A stretch of 64,000 nucleotides of DNA from Flagellimonas_B algarum (GCF_040513375.1 NZ_JBEVTG010000002.1:496001-560000), one strand, 5' to 3'; shown: positions 51,078 through 60,589, numbered from the stretch's first letter. The notes: a model not told the origin generated them from the letters alone. Numbers and translations are program-made.

Positions 51078-51158
51078 CGCCCTAAAATATGACAAGCTGA
51101 CAGTCACCTTGGCACTGAAAATTCAAAAAGAAAGCCTGTATTACATCCGGCAAGACCA

Positions 51159-51166
51159 TATCTTTG
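51159..51166 (+). promoter_or_regulatory. -7 element before sdaA
   Basis: TATCTTTG matches TAnnTTTG exactly, 17 bp before the sdaA start codon. Confidence 0.55.
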
Positions 51167-51183
51167 GAACGAAATTTATTTGG

Positions 51184-52608
51184 ATGGAATGTATTAGTGT
51201 CTTCGACATGCTCAAAATCGGGGTGGGTCCTTCAAGCTCACATACCTTGGGGCCGTGGCGGGCCGCCGAACGTTGGATCGGTGAGTTGCACCAACAAGGG
51301 CGGTTCGGGCAGGTCGTTTCAATCGATGTGTCCTTATATGGAAGCCTTTCATTGACCGGAAAAGGGCATGCCACGGATATCGCTGTGGTCTTGGGACTGG
51401 CAGGTGAGAATCCGGAAACGATCCCAGTGGATTCCATCGAAACCATTATGGCCGATGTCAAGGCCTCAAAAAAACTTCGGTTTGGAGGAACACGCCAAAT
51501 CGCCTTTGATTTCGGCAACAACATCCGTTTCTTAAAAACCTTCCTCCCCTTCCATGCCAATGGCCTGCGCTTTGCGGCCGAATTGGATTCCGGCGAAACG
51601 GTGACCGAGACCTATTACTCGATCGGAGGTGGGTTCGTCGTCAAAGAAGCGCTTGAAAAAGCCAAAGAAAAAGCGGTGGTTTTCAATGGTTTCCCACATC
51701 CTGTTACCACAGGGGAAGAACTGCTAAAACATTGTGCACAGGAACAAGTGGCCATCTCGGAATTGGTCTTCCGCAACGAGCTTTCCTTGCGCAGCGCAGC
51801 AGAGATCGATGCCGGGCTAAAGGGCATTTGGGACACCATGCTCGAGTGCATGTACCTAGGATGTCATACCGAAGGCGAACTGCCCGGTGGATTGCGTGTA
51901 AAACGGAGGGCATTCGACATGCATCGAAAACTCATTGGTGCACATCCCTATACTACGCATACCGAATGGATCGAAAGCATCCGTGAAACCGAAGTCAAGT
52001 TCCGTCAAATATTAAAATGGGTAAGCTGTTTCGCTTTGTCGGTCAATGAGGTCAATGCGGCTTTGGGTCGCGTGGTCACCGCACCGACCAATGGCAGCGC
52101 AGGGGTCATTCCGGCAGTTTTGATGTATTACCTGGTCATCGAAAACCACGATGGTGATTTTGACGATATCAGACGCTTTTTGTTGGTAGCCGGTGAAATC
52201 GGAAGTATTTTCAAAAAGGGGGCTACCATATCGGCGGCCATGGGTGGTTGTCAAGCCGAAATCGGGGTGTCGTCTGCCATGGCGGCCGGTGCACTGACCG
52301 AACTTATGGGCGGTACGCCCGAACAAGTCTTGATGGCGGCCGAAATCGCAATGGAACATCACTTGGGGCTTACTTGTGATCCCATCGGGGGGTTGGTTCA
52401 GGTGCCTTGTATCGAACGCAATAGCATGGGGGCGATCAAAGCGATCAATGCCTCCGAATTGGCATTGGATACCGACCCGGAGGCTGCAAAGGTGCCTTTG
52501 GACAAAGTGGTAAATACCATGTGGGAGACCGCTAAGGACATGAACAGCAAATACAAGGAAACCTCTGAAGGTGGCTTGGCCGTTGGCGTCTTCTTAAGCG
52601 ACTGTTGA
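51184..52608 (+). CDS. sdaA: L-serine ammonia-lyase, iron-sulfur type
   Basis: A 474-residue single-chain serine dehydratase, making pyruvate and ammonia from L-serine. The beta domain begins MECISVFDMLKIGVGPSSSHTLGPWRAA and the alpha domain has APTNGSAGVIPAVL. The cysteines for the [4Fe-4S] cluster are in MGGCQAEIG, LTCDPIGG and VPCIERNS. ATG 51184 is set at the family N-terminus; an earlier in-frame start would swallow the -7 element. Divergent from dnaK. Confidence 0.95.
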   Translation: MECISVFDMLKIGVGPSSSHTLGPWRAAERWIGELHQQGRFGQVVSIDVSLYGSLSLTGKGHATDIAVVLGLAGENPETIPVDSIETIMADVKASKKLRFGGTRQIAFDFGNNIRFLKTFLPFHANGLRFAAELDSGETVTETYYSIGGGFVVKEALEKAKEKAVVFNGFPHPVTTGEELLKHCAQEQVAISELVFRNELSLRSAAEIDAGLKGIWDTMLECMYLGCHTEGELPGGLRVKRRAFDMHRKLIGAHPYTTHTEWIESIRETEVKFRQILKWVSCFALSVNEVNAALGRVVTAPTNGSAGVIPAVLMYYLVIENHDGDFDDIRRFLLVAGEIGSIFKKGATISAAMGGCQAEIGVSSAMAAGALTELMGGTPEQVLMAAEIAMEHHLGLTCDPIGGLVQVPCIERNSMGAIKAINASELALDTDPEAAKVPLDKVVNTMWETAKDMNSKYKETSEGGLAVGVFLSDC

Positions 52609-52662
52609 TGTCTTGAAAAGACAACCATTTTGCTTATGTTGCATCATAAAGCAAACACGACC

Positions 52663-53133
52663 ATGCAAAAATCCCTCCTTTTCCTAGGCTGCCTTTTGGT
52701 GGCTTCATTAAGCTTTGCGCAAGAACAGGGCATCAAGATCACTAATGAAAGTGTAGCCAAAGAGATCATTATCAAAGAAAACAAGCGCATCAGGGTCCGC
52801 ACCCAAGACCGTGAAAAAATAACCGGACGTTTTACGGTTGTCGATGCAAAGACGATTTCGATCAAAGGGCAAAACATACCGCTTTCGGAAATCATCAGTA
52901 TCAAACGCAACCCGTTATTGCTCAACATCTTTACCAGCAGTTTCTTCGTTTATGCGGGTGCTATAACTATTGGTATTGGAGCTATTATCGCTGCTTTGAG
53001 TGACTCCAGCGCCTGGCTTTTGGCGATTCCAGGAAGTGCCATGATCTACACCGGGATCAAATCACCCAACTTTCTGAAAAATTATAAAACAGCGGGCGAT
53101 TGGTCCTTTGAAATCATTCCTATTTTGGAATGA
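52663..53133 (+). CDS. Exported membrane protein, unknown
   Basis: A 156-residue protein: signal MQKSLLFLGCLLVASLSFA, a beta-rich domain (KENKRIRVRTQDREKITGRFTVVDAKTISIKGQNIPLSEIISIKRN, SH3- or Sm-like in look), and two hydrophobic helices (LLNIFTSSFFVYAGAITIGIGAIIAAL, AWLLAIPGSAMIYTG). ATG 52663 opens the signal. Stop overlaps the next gene's start by 4 bp. Confidence 0.75.
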   Translation: MQKSLLFLGCLLVASLSFAQEQGIKITNESVAKEIIIKENKRIRVRTQDREKITGRFTVVDAKTISIKGQNIPLSEIISIKRNPLLLNIFTSSFFVYAGAITIGIGAIIAALSDSSAWLLAIPGSAMIYTGIKSPNFLKNYKTAGDWSFEIIPILE

Positions 53134-53756
53134 AGGTGCTGACTTCCCTCTTTTTACGGGCGAAACATTGGCAAGTGTTCCTTTTGCTTTTGGGCATCCC
53201 TATGCTGTACTTTGTACAGATGATGGTCGCTCTTTTTGGTCCGCAGCCCGCACCGGGTGACACTGGTTTCACAACGGTCTTGAACGAACCTTTTTTGACC
53301 TTTGGCCTGTTTCCATACGTCATGGCTTACGTGACATTGGTGTATTTCGGATGGTTATGGGCCTTGGGTTCCGGCTTGCGTCCTTACATCCCATCTACCG
53401 AACGCCGGGATCTGTTTCGATTTCGTTTGGCCATTATAGTACCCTTACTGTTTATTCTTGGCCTTATGGGGTATTTGGTAGTTGCCTTTGGAACGGCCAG
53501 TGGCAATTCCAGTTTTTCCTTGATCGGCCCTTTTTGGACCGTATTCATTCCTTTGAATGTCTTGGTCATGGCCTGTTTGTGCTACTGCCTGTTCTTCGCC
53601 GCCAAAACCCTTAAATCAGCTGAATTGCAAAGGAGGGCTTCCTTTCAAGAACGTATTGGGGAATTCTTGCTCTTGTGGTTTTGTGCCATCGGGATTTGGA
53701 TCATCCAACCAAAGGCCAATCGGTTGGCCATAAAACCCTTCTTCAAAAGCAGTTAA
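53130..53756 (+). CDS. Multi-helix membrane protein, unknown
   Basis: A 208-residue protein with about five membrane helices (residues about 12-32, 50-75, 92-115, 125-150, 168-190). It starts MKVLTSLFLRAKHWQVFLLLLGIPMLYF and ends AIKPFFKSS. No family motif seen. ATGA overlap with the preceding gene shows coupling and a likely shared role. Confidence 0.75.
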   Translation: MKVLTSLFLRAKHWQVFLLLLGIPMLYFVQMMVALFGPQPAPGDTGFTTVLNEPFLTFGLFPYVMAYVTLVYFGWLWALGSGLRPYIPSTERRDLFRFRLAIIVPLLFILGLMGYLVVAFGTASGNSSFSLIGPFWTVFIPLNVLVMACLCYCLFFAAKTLKSAELQRRASFQERIGEFLLLWFCAIGIWIIQPKANRLAIKPFFKSS

Positions 53757-53851
53757 AGTCCTGTTTTAAATTCAGGTTACGAAATTCCCTTGATTCAAGA
53801 CCAGGCAACCAAACCGCGGTGTGAAGACGTCTTTCTAACAAAGCCGTTGAT

Positions 53852-54229
53852 ATGCCTAACCGTAACCTCCATCGCACGTACACCATTCTTGGCTGTGTAT
53901 TGCTCATCGCCATCGCCGGTTTACATGGCAGCGGATTGGGCTATGTCAAAGGCCTGGTTGACACTTCAGACTTAACCGACTTCGTCAAGTCGATTTTTCC
54001 GGTGCTGTTTGCCCATCCATCGCTCCAACTGCTTGGCCTGGCGGCTTTAGGCCTTCTTAGTTTACGGATGAAGAACGATTTCCCAATCGTTCGACGTTTT
54101 ATCGGGGCCATGGTGCTCGTTGACGTTGTCTTGGCGGCGTATCTCAGTGCTTGGATACCTGGTGTCATACTTCTAATCGTTTCCTTGTTATTTCTGTTGG
54201 CATCCCAAAGGGGTGCAATTCCGGAATAG
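53852..54229 (+). CDS. Small multi-helix membrane protein
   Basis: A 125-residue protein with about four helices, starting MPNRNLHRTYTILGCVLLIAIAGLHGSG. FPVLFAHPSLQLLGLAALGLLSL follows and then a pair of helices near 78-115. No family recognised. Independent gene 62 bp before a P-loop gene. Confidence 0.7.
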   Translation: MPNRNLHRTYTILGCVLLIAIAGLHGSGLGYVKGLVDTSDLTDFVKSIFPVLFAHPSLQLLGLAALGLLSLRMKNDFPIVRRFIGAMVLVDVVLAAYLSAWIPGVILLIVSLLFLLASQRGAIPE

Positions 54230-54291
54230 AAACATCAAGGGATACCGATGGAAATAGTATCTTCCTTAATCAAACTGTAAATGGTCGTTCC

Positions 54292-54846
54292 ATGCTTTAC
54301 ATCATCAGCGGAGCCTCTAGGGCCGGAAAAACGAAGCTTGCCAAAATGCTGGCCAGCGACCTGGGCCTTCCCTATCTGTCGACGGATTGGATTATGATGG
54401 GGTTCAATGACGGTATCCCTGAATTTGGGGTCAACCACCTGATGTTTCCTGATGAAATCGCCAAAAAACTCTGGCCGTTTTTAAAAGCGATGATGCAAAG
54501 CATGATGGAGGCACAAACCGATGCCATCATCGAGGGCGAAGCCTTGCTGCCCGAGCTTTTGGCTCCTTTCCTGAAAGAACGGACCGATGCAGTACGTGCA
54601 TGTTTCTTGGGATTTATCCCCATTGACCCTAAACAAAAAGTGTTCGAAATCAAGACCCACAGCCCTACCCAAGGGGATTGGTTGACCGAAAAGGAGGATG
54701 CCTACATTTTGGATCATGTGAAAAACATGATTACCCATAGCGCCATGATCAAAGCCGGTTGTTTGGCACACCATATTGCGTATTTCGACACCTCACATGA
54801 TTTCTTGGATAGTTTGACCAAGGCCAAAGGGTATTTAACGGCCTGA
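54292..54846 (+). CDS. P-loop nucleoside kinase-like protein
   Basis: A 184-residue cytoplasmic protein with Walker A GASRAGKT (residues 7-14) at the N-terminus, MLYIISGASRAGKTKLAKMLASDLGLPYLSTDWIMMG. AIIEGEALLPELLAPFL resembles a lid-side strand and acidic motif of small-molecule kinases. Reminiscent of adenylate kinase- or chloramphenicol phosphotransferase-like P-loop proteins; substrate unknown. ATG 54292 starts the P-loop; earlier in-frame codons overlap the previous gene. Confidence 0.78.
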   Translation: MLYIISGASRAGKTKLAKMLASDLGLPYLSTDWIMMGFNDGIPEFGVNHLMFPDEIAKKLWPFLKAMMQSMMEAQTDAIIEGEALLPELLAPFLKERTDAVRACFLGFIPIDPKQKVFEIKTHSPTQGDWLTEKEDAYILDHVKNMITHSAMIKAGCLAHHIAYFDTSHDFLDSLTKAKGYLTA

Positions 54847-54879
54847 ACGGTCGTCCACTTTATTTAAGTATTTTTAGAC

Positions 54880-55425
54880 ATGCCGCTAACGCTACACAGT
54901 GAACGATTGCGCTTAACAGCGCTTCATAAAAACGATTTGGAAAATGTCCATCGCCTGCATTCGATCCCTGAAGTCGATGCCTACAATACCTTGGGTATTC
55001 CGGAAGATTTGGAAGCCACCAAACGGATTGTGGAATCTTGGTTGCAAGACTTAGAGGTCGCACCGATCCAAAACCATACGTTGGCCATAACCTTAAACGG
55101 AACGGATACCTTCATCGGTCTCTTTGGCATGAAGTTGGGCAGTCGAAAGTTTGGCCGCGCAGAGGTCTGGTACAAATTACTTCCTGAATTCTGGGGCAAA
55201 GGCTATGCGACCGAAGCCTTGCGCAGCATGATCGCATATGGTTTCGACACCCTTGATCTGCATCGCATCGAAGCTGGTTGTGCGGTCGAAAACATCGGTT
55301 CCATCAAAGTCTTGGAAAAAGTGGGGATGACCCGCGAAGGTCGGTGTCGTCAAATCCTTCCCTTAAAAACCGGTTGGGCAGACAATTTCAGCTTTGCTAT
55401 TTTGGATAGCGATCCGAGGCCCTAA
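54880..55425 (+). CDS. RimJ/RimL-type GNAT acetyltransferase
   Basis: A 181-residue acetyltransferase: LTLHSERLRLTALHKNDLENVHRLHS opens it, GRAEVWYKLLPEFWGKGYATEALRSMIAYGFDTLDLHRIEAGCAVENIGSIKVLEKVGMTREG covers motifs A and B. WGKGYATEA is the acetyl-CoA loop. The order matches RimJ/RimL-like enzymes that modify ribosomal proteins or small molecules; target unknown. Confidence 0.9.
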   Translation: MPLTLHSERLRLTALHKNDLENVHRLHSIPEVDAYNTLGIPEDLEATKRIVESWLQDLEVAPIQNHTLAITLNGTDTFIGLFGMKLGSRKFGRAEVWYKLLPEFWGKGYATEALRSMIAYGFDTLDLHRIEAGCAVENIGSIKVLEKVGMTREGRCRQILPLKTGWADNFSFAILDSDPRP

Positions 55426-55456
55426 ATAGGATTTACTTCGCATTTCAGGTAGTGAT

Positions 55457-55921
55457 CTATTCTTCAAGGCATCCCGCCTTACCACGGGTATCGATCAAGT
55501 AAATGATTTTCCATTCGCCATCGAAATCCACCAGTTGGAAGGAATTGATACCACAATGACTGAAGTTGCCGTTCAACCAAAATTCATACCCAACCCAAGC
55601 GTTGGCCATGGTGCGGTCTACTTGGATCGACCAAGAGGTCAATTTTTCCTCAAAGGAGATGCTATCAGGGATTCCGACGATCGATGCATAAAGACGTTCG
55701 ATCGGTGTGGTACGAAAAAGGGTCTTGCCCTCTTTGTTACGCCCTGTGGTCTGCAATACCACCCCTTCGGCCATATAGGTTTTCATCGCCATTGAATCTT
55801 GGGCGTGAAAGGCTTCGAAAAAACCTTCGACCGTTTGCCGAACCCGGTCGGATTCATCTTCTTGGGCGCTGAGTACGAAAATGGAACATAAACAAAGCAC
55901 AAAGGGTAGCAACGGTTTCAT
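55457..55921 (-). CDS. Exported NTF2/SnoaL-like protein
   Basis: A 154-residue protein: signal MKPLLPFVLCLCSIFVLSAQ, then VRQTVEGFFEAFHAQDSMAMKTYMAEGVVLQTT of the DUF4440/SnoaL pattern and ANAWVGYEFWLNGNFSHCGINSFQLVDFDGEWKIIYLIDTRG. Cone-shaped ligand-binding fold in the periplasm; ligand unknown. Divergent from panB with a 69-bp gap. Confidence 0.85.
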   Translation of the reverse strand: MKPLLPFVLCLCSIFVLSAQEDESDRVRQTVEGFFEAFHAQDSMAMKTYMAEGVVLQTTGRNKEGKTLFRTTPIERLYASIVGIPDSISFEEKLTSWSIQVDRTMANAWVGYEFWLNGNFSHCGINSFQLVDFDGEWKIIYLIDTRGKAGCLEE

Positions 55922-55990
55922 TCTTGTGGTTTTTTGATGGACTACAATTTAAACAAATTGGCTTACATTTAACCTCCAAACCAAAAGGGA

Positions 55991-56809
55991 ATGTCAACGG
56001 CAAAAAAACAATACAAGCGGGTCACGGTCAAATCCTTGGTCGAAATGAAACAGCATGGCGAAAAAATTTCCATGTTGACGGCATACGATTACTCCATGGC
56101 CAAAATCGTCGATTCGGCCAATGTCGATGTGATCTTGGTCGGTGATTCGGCCAGCAACGTCATGGCCGGTCATGAAACCACCTTACCGATTACCTTAGAT
56201 CAAATGATCTACCACGCCAGTTCGGTCGTACGGGCCGCCAGTCGTGCCTTGGTCGTGGTGGATATCCCTTTCGGGAGTTACCAAAGCGATAGCAAAGAGG
56301 CGTTGCGATCCGCCATACGAATTATGAAGGAGAGCGGTGGCCATGCGGTCAAAGTCGAAGGTGGGATCGAAATCAAGGATTCGGTAAAAAGGATCATCCA
56401 AGCCGGGATCCCGGTCATGGGTCACTTGGGCCTGACCCCGCAATCCATCTATAAATTCGGCACCTACACCGTGCGCGCCAAAGAGGAGGCCGAGGCCGAA
56501 AAACTCATTGAAGATGCCCAACTACTGGAATCATTGGGCTGTTTCGGCTTGGTATTGGAAAAAATACCCGCGAAGTTGGCCGAAAAAGTCGCGCAAAAAC
56601 TCACCATACCGGTCATCGGTATCGGTGCCGGAGGCGGTGTTGACGGCCAGGTATTGGTCGTTCACGATCTTTTGGGAATGACCCACGAATTCAATCCGAG
56701 GTTCTTGCGCCGCTACATGAACCTCTACGACGAAATGGGGGGCGCCATCTCACAATATGTCAACGATGTGAAACAAAGTGATTTTCCGAACGAGGAAGAA
56801 AGCTATTGA
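55991..56809 (+). CDS. panB: Ketopantoate hydroxymethyltransferase
   Basis: First committed enzyme of pantothenate synthesis: adds a hydroxymethyl from methylene-tetrahydrofolate to 2-oxoisovalerate. 272 residues. KISMLTAYDYSMAKIVDSANVDVILVGDSASNVMAGHETTLPIT holds the metal aspartates, and VKVEGG, PVMGHLGLTPQ and IGIGAGGGVDGQVLVVHDLLG are intact. Followed after 10 bp by lspA and in series by an rluA-type gene. Confidence 0.97.
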   Translation: MSTAKKQYKRVTVKSLVEMKQHGEKISMLTAYDYSMAKIVDSANVDVILVGDSASNVMAGHETTLPITLDQMIYHASSVVRAASRALVVVDIPFGSYQSDSKEALRSAIRIMKESGGHAVKVEGGIEIKDSVKRIIQAGIPVMGHLGLTPQSIYKFGTYTVRAKEEAEAEKLIEDAQLLESLGCFGLVLEKIPAKLAEKVAQKLTIPVIGIGAGGGVDGQVLVVHDLLGMTHEFNPRFLRRYMNLYDEMGGAISQYVNDVKQSDFPNEEESY

Positions 56810-56819
56810 TCTTGTTCGG

Positions 56820-57323
56820 ATGATCAAAAAGGCGCTCATCTTTCTACTGATCCTCGTCAATATCGGTTGCGATCAAATTTCGAAAAACATGGTACGTGCC
56901 AAGGTGGAACCAGGTGCGTATGTGCAGCTGATCGAAGACACTTTCATACTGACCAATGTTGAAAACACCGGGGCCGCGATGGGCTTGGGCCAGCATCTCC
57001 CCCCTTTAGCAAAGGTTTTGTTGTTGAACATACTTCCTTTGCTGGTCTTATTATTCCTATGCTACCGCCTTTTCGTTAAACAACAAATCGAAGTCTGGAT
57101 GGGCATTTCCTTCGCCTTTATCATCGGGGGAGGAATCGGTAACCTGATCGACCGGTTCCGTTTTGGAAGGGTGACCGATTTTTTTTATCTGAAATCGGGG
57201 TTTTTGAAAACCGGGATTTTCAATATGGCCGATGTCTCCGTCTCCATCGGGGCCCTATTGCTCTTGTATTTGGTATTCTTCGGAAGAAACCGGGCCGACC
57301 TTCAAGCTGAAAAACGTCCTTAA
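56820..57323 (+). CDS. lspA: Signal peptidase II (prolipoprotein)
   Basis: A 167-residue inner-membrane aspartyl protease that removes signal peptides from lipoproteins. Four helices; catalytic D111 (GNLIDRFRFG) and D138 (FNMADVSVSIG). NTGAAMG is present. It is vital for the many lipoproteins in the window. ATG 56820 begins the first helix MIKKALIFLLILVNIGCDQ. It is 10 bp after panB and 4 bp before rluA-like gene. Confidence 0.95.
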   Translation: MIKKALIFLLILVNIGCDQISKNMVRAKVEPGAYVQLIEDTFILTNVENTGAAMGLGQHLPPLAKVLLLNILPLLVLLFLCYRLFVKQQIEVWMGISFAFIIGGGIGNLIDRFRFGRVTDFFYLKSGFLKTGIFNMADVSVSIGALLLLYLVFFGRNRADLQAEKRP

Positions 57324-57327
57324 ACCC

Positions 57328-58029
57328 ATGGCCTCTACCTTAAAAAACCTCGAGGTATTGTATGAAGACAACCACCTCATCGTCATCAATAAAAAGTCAG
57401 GCGATATCATTCAGGGTGATAAGACCGGAGACCGCCCCCTTTCGGAACTGGTCAAGGAATACCTCAAGATCACCTACAGCAAACCCGGTAATGTGTACCT
57501 CGGTGTGGTACACCGTCTTGACCGACCGACCAGCGGTATCGTGGTATTCGCGAAAACTTCAAAGGCCCTTAGCCGCATGAACAAACTGTTCGCTGAAGGG
57601 CACACCAAAAAGACCTATTGGTGCTTGGTCAAAAAACGCCCCGACCCCCCTTCGGAAACCCTCGTTCATTGGTTGGTTCGTAACCCCAAACAAAACAAAT
57701 CATACGCCCATCCGAAGGCGGTGCCCAATGCCAAACGGGCCGAATTGGACTATCGGCTTGTCCACAGTTTGGATGCCTACCATCTGTTGGAAATCAATTT
57801 GAAAACCGGAAGGCACCACCAAATCCGTGCCCAACTGGCCGCAACCGGGAACTTTATCAAAGGGGATCTTAAATACGGTGCCCCGCGAAGCAATCTTGAT
57901 GGGGGCATCCATTTACATGCCCGGTATTTATCTTTTGAACATCCTGTAAAAAAAGAACCCGTGGCCTTTACCGCACCCCTGCCCAAAGATCCATTGTGGA
58001 AACACTGTGAGGATAAAAATGCTTTGTAA
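57328..58029 (+). CDS. RluA-family pseudouridine synthase
   Basis: A 233-residue synthase without S4 domain. Catalytic D65 in HRLDRPTSGIVVFAKT; ADNHLIVINKKSGDIIQGD-like start (YEDNHLIVINKKSG) and LLEINLKTGRHHQIRAQLA are family signatures. It isomerises uridine in rRNA or tRNA; target not deducible. ATG 57328 chosen as the start of the family alignment, directly after lspA. Confidence 0.93.
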   Translation: MASTLKNLEVLYEDNHLIVINKKSGDIIQGDKTGDRPLSELVKEYLKITYSKPGNVYLGVVHRLDRPTSGIVVFAKTSKALSRMNKLFAEGHTKKTYWCLVKKRPDPPSETLVHWLVRNPKQNKSYAHPKAVPNAKRAELDYRLVHSLDAYHLLEINLKTGRHHQIRAQLAATGNFIKGDLKYGAPRSNLDGGIHLHARYLSFEHPVKKEPVAFTAPLPKDPLWKHCEDKNAL

Positions 58030-58059
58030 TGGTCTGGGCTGTGGGCTAGGTCTTGCGAC

Positions 58060-58920
58060 TCAAGACCTCGTTCGCAAACTTTCGATGACTACCGCACTAA
58101 GAATGAGCAAACCACCTAGTATGGTCATGGTATCGGGAATCTCTTTTAAAAAAAGCATCCCAATCAAAATGCCGTAAATCGGTTGGATACTGCTCAAGAT
58201 ACTGATGGTAGTCACCGAGAAATACCGGAAACATCCCAAGAACATCGTGTGCCCGATTGCGGTAGTCAATAGCGCCAACACCGCGATCCAAGGCAATTGT
58301 GAAGGCAATCGGTACAAGTCTTCAGACATAAAAGCCGGAGCCAGTGCGAAGGCGATGACCACCAATTGATACCACATCAAACTCGAACCGTGGTATTGAT
58401 CGACCCGCTGTTTCATCAAGAGGTTGCGCAGCGAATACAGCAGGGCTGAAAAAATGCCGATGCCGATGGCCAAGGAAGTCTGGCTTCCCAATCGGACTTC
58501 CCCGTTCAAAAAATAAATTCCTGCCAACACCAAAATCCCCAATCCGATATGGGCCTTCTGGAATTTGGTCTTCAACACGATCGGTTCAAGAAAAGAGGTG
58601 ATTACAGGATAGGTAAACAGTGACAGCATACCGATGGCCACACTTGATAGTTGCAGGGCGTAAAAATAAGTGACCCAATGTCCGCCCAGTAAAAGCCCAC
58701 TGAATACCACCGCCCATCGGTGCTGCGGTCGCAATCGAAGCGAAATGCCTTTGAATTTACAATACAGCCCCAAAATAAGTGCTGCCAAGATACAGCGTAC
58801 CGCAATGGTCAAGGGTACCGACAGCTCAATATAGCGACCCAAGGCCCCCGAGGTACTGACAAAGAGCATCGCCAGATTGATCTCGATAAAGTTCGCGGCC
58901 CTGATCCTTTTTGCTTCCAA
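58060..58920 (-). CDS. EamA (DMT)-family transporter
   Basis: A 286-residue permease with ten predicted helices in two EamA repeats: NFIEINLAMLFVSTSGALGRYIELSVPLTIAVRCILAAL begins the first, LAIGIGIFSALLYSLRNLLMKQ the second. The last helix ends TILGGLLILSAVVIESL. Exports or imports metabolites such as amino acids; substrate unknown. 6 bp after the upstream helical-repeat gene on the same strand. Confidence 0.92.
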   Translation of the reverse strand: MEAKRIRAANFIEINLAMLFVSTSGALGRYIELSVPLTIAVRCILAALILGLYCKFKGISLRLRPQHRWAVVFSGLLLGGHWVTYFYALQLSSVAIGMLSLFTYPVITSFLEPIVLKTKFQKAHIGLGILVLAGIYFLNGEVRLGSQTSLAIGIGIFSALLYSLRNLLMKQRVDQYHGSSLMWYQLVVIAFALAPAFMSEDLYRLPSQLPWIAVLALLTTAIGHTMFLGCFRYFSVTTISILSSIQPIYGILIGMLFLKEIPDTMTILGGLLILSAVVIESLRTRS

Positions 58921-58926
58921 AACCGA

Positions 58927-60471
58927 TTACCGAATTAAGGTCAAGGCCTTTTCACGAATAACTTCGGATACCGGTCGGTTCTGAAGATGGCTTTCGAGCC
59001 ATGAGAGGATATCCAAATAAAGGAATGCCCTTTTCTCGTAAGGATGATCTTCGTATTTCTTGAGTTCGTTATATAGTTTTTGGAACTCATTGCGCAGCTC
59101 GCTGGGATAGATGTCGCCCAAATTCCGCAAGAACTTGATCATCTCTTTTTGCACGGCCTGTAGGTCGTTCATTTTCAATAGGAATTTGTAGGTGCTTTTC
59201 AATTGGACTTCCAGATGATAGTCCATTCCCGCTTCATAATGCGCGACCAAGCTTAAGACCCGGGCGAAACACATTAGATCCTCACGCATTTTCAAATTGC
59301 GGTTCGAGATGATCTTTTTGAGGTATTGGATGCAGTTCTTATGGTCGCCGTTCCCAAAATAAAGACAGGCGATCTTATAGTACAACAGCATGATGTGGTG
59401 CTCGTCGATTCGACCACTGTGTTTCTTGATGCCGTATTCGATGATATTGACCAAGTACAGGCCTTTATCGAAGGTCCCTTCCAAGAAATGAAGGTTCAAC
59501 TTATTCGAATTCAAATATAAAAAGGCCAAAGAGCTGAGATTATCATTTTCAGGAAAGCGCGGACTGTTCACCATTTCCTCCAAACGCATCAAGGTCGATT
59601 TGAACTGGGAGGCATATTTGACGAAGAACTGCGATTCCAATAGATAGTGGTTGCCCTTAAGGAAAAAGACCGGGTTCAACCGGATCATGTCTTCTTGCTC
59701 GTAAAAGAGATCGACCCATTTGCTGGCATACTTATACGACGACAAAAAATCTTGGGTCAAAAAACTATACCAAAGGTACGCCTTGTAAAGCCACAGCTTT
59801 TCGCGAAACCCAAGTTGTTCGATATCATAGGCGGGTAAATGTGCTTCAAAATAATCGGTGACCGATTTCAAATCCTCGTCATTTCTGACATAGCCCACTT
59901 TCAACATCATGCCGTACAGCTGCAACGAAAGGTTCGATAACTTGCTGGTCATCACGTTTTGGGCCGAAAGCCGTTTTGCCTGTACGCTCAATTCATCGGC
60001 ACGGTCCGGAATACTGCGGGTAATGTATTGGGTCTCAATGATCTTTTCGAGTTCGACGATTTCGTAGGCTACGTTCTTTTCTTCGTTCTCAATAGCGGTA
60101 TTCTTGGCTTTGTCCAAAATCTTCAAGGCCTGCTTGTAGAGCCCTTTTTGATATAGGATCGTGGCGAAATCGAGTTGTTCCCGAATCTGTACCCTGATGT
60201 TTTGGTTTACAGGGTTCAATCTCAAGCTGACCAGAATCTGTTTGTACAAGTGGGCCTTGAGGTTCGAGAGTTGGGCCTTTTTGACGATTCCGCTGTCCAA
60301 AACCTGCTGTTCGCTGTACCTTTTCATTTTGTCGAGCAGGTTGAAAAGCGCCAAAAACTTGGCGTCGGTATTGACCCCCAATCGACCCACATACAGCTTG
60401 AATTGTCGCTTCTCAGATTTCGAAAGCGATTTCACCAGAACAAACAAGGCATCCCTATGGGTATTCGTCAT
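58927..60471 (-). CDS. Helical-repeat protein, conserved in flavobacteria
   Basis: A 514-residue cytoplasmic, all-helical protein, MTNTHRDALFVLVKSLSKSEKRQFKLYVGRLG. Its TPR-like solenoid includes YQKGLYKQALKILDKAKNTAIENEEKNVAYEIVELEKII and ACLYFGNGDHKNCIQYLKKIISNRN. No enzymatic motif. Function unknown; probably a protein-binding scaffold. It is divergent from leuA and shares a transcript with EamA. Confidence 0.85.
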   Translation of the reverse strand: MTNTHRDALFVLVKSLSKSEKRQFKLYVGRLGVNTDAKFLALFNLLDKMKRYSEQQVLDSGIVKKAQLSNLKAHLYKQILVSLRLNPVNQNIRVQIREQLDFATILYQKGLYKQALKILDKAKNTAIENEEKNVAYEIVELEKIIETQYITRSIPDRADELSVQAKRLSAQNVMTSKLSNLSLQLYGMMLKVGYVRNDEDLKSVTDYFEAHLPAYDIEQLGFREKLWLYKAYLWYSFLTQDFLSSYKYASKWVDLFYEQEDMIRLNPVFFLKGNHYLLESQFFVKYASQFKSTLMRLEEMVNSPRFPENDNLSSLAFLYLNSNKLNLHFLEGTFDKGLYLVNIIEYGIKKHSGRIDEHHIMLLYYKIACLYFGNGDHKNCIQYLKKIISNRNLKMREDLMCFARVLSLVAHYEAGMDYHLEVQLKSTYKFLLKMNDLQAVQKEMIKFLRNLGDIYPSELRNEFQKLYNELKKYEDHPYEKRAFLYLDILSWLESHLQNRPVSEVIREKALTLIR

Positions 60472-60581
60472 CGTAAAAAAATCAATTTAAACAACTGTTT
60501 TTCAGCTATTTGATAGCAGCTAAAAACAATTTAACGTTGTAATGGAATTCACCCGTTTCCGTATTGTGGAACTCCTTGGTT

Positions 60582-60589
60582 TATCTTCG
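60582..60589 (+). promoter_or_regulatory. Candidate promoter of leuACDB
   Basis: TATCTTCG, -7-like, 28 bp before leuA. A TTG at 60564-60566 would be a -33 element at short (15-bp) spacing. Confidence 0.35.
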
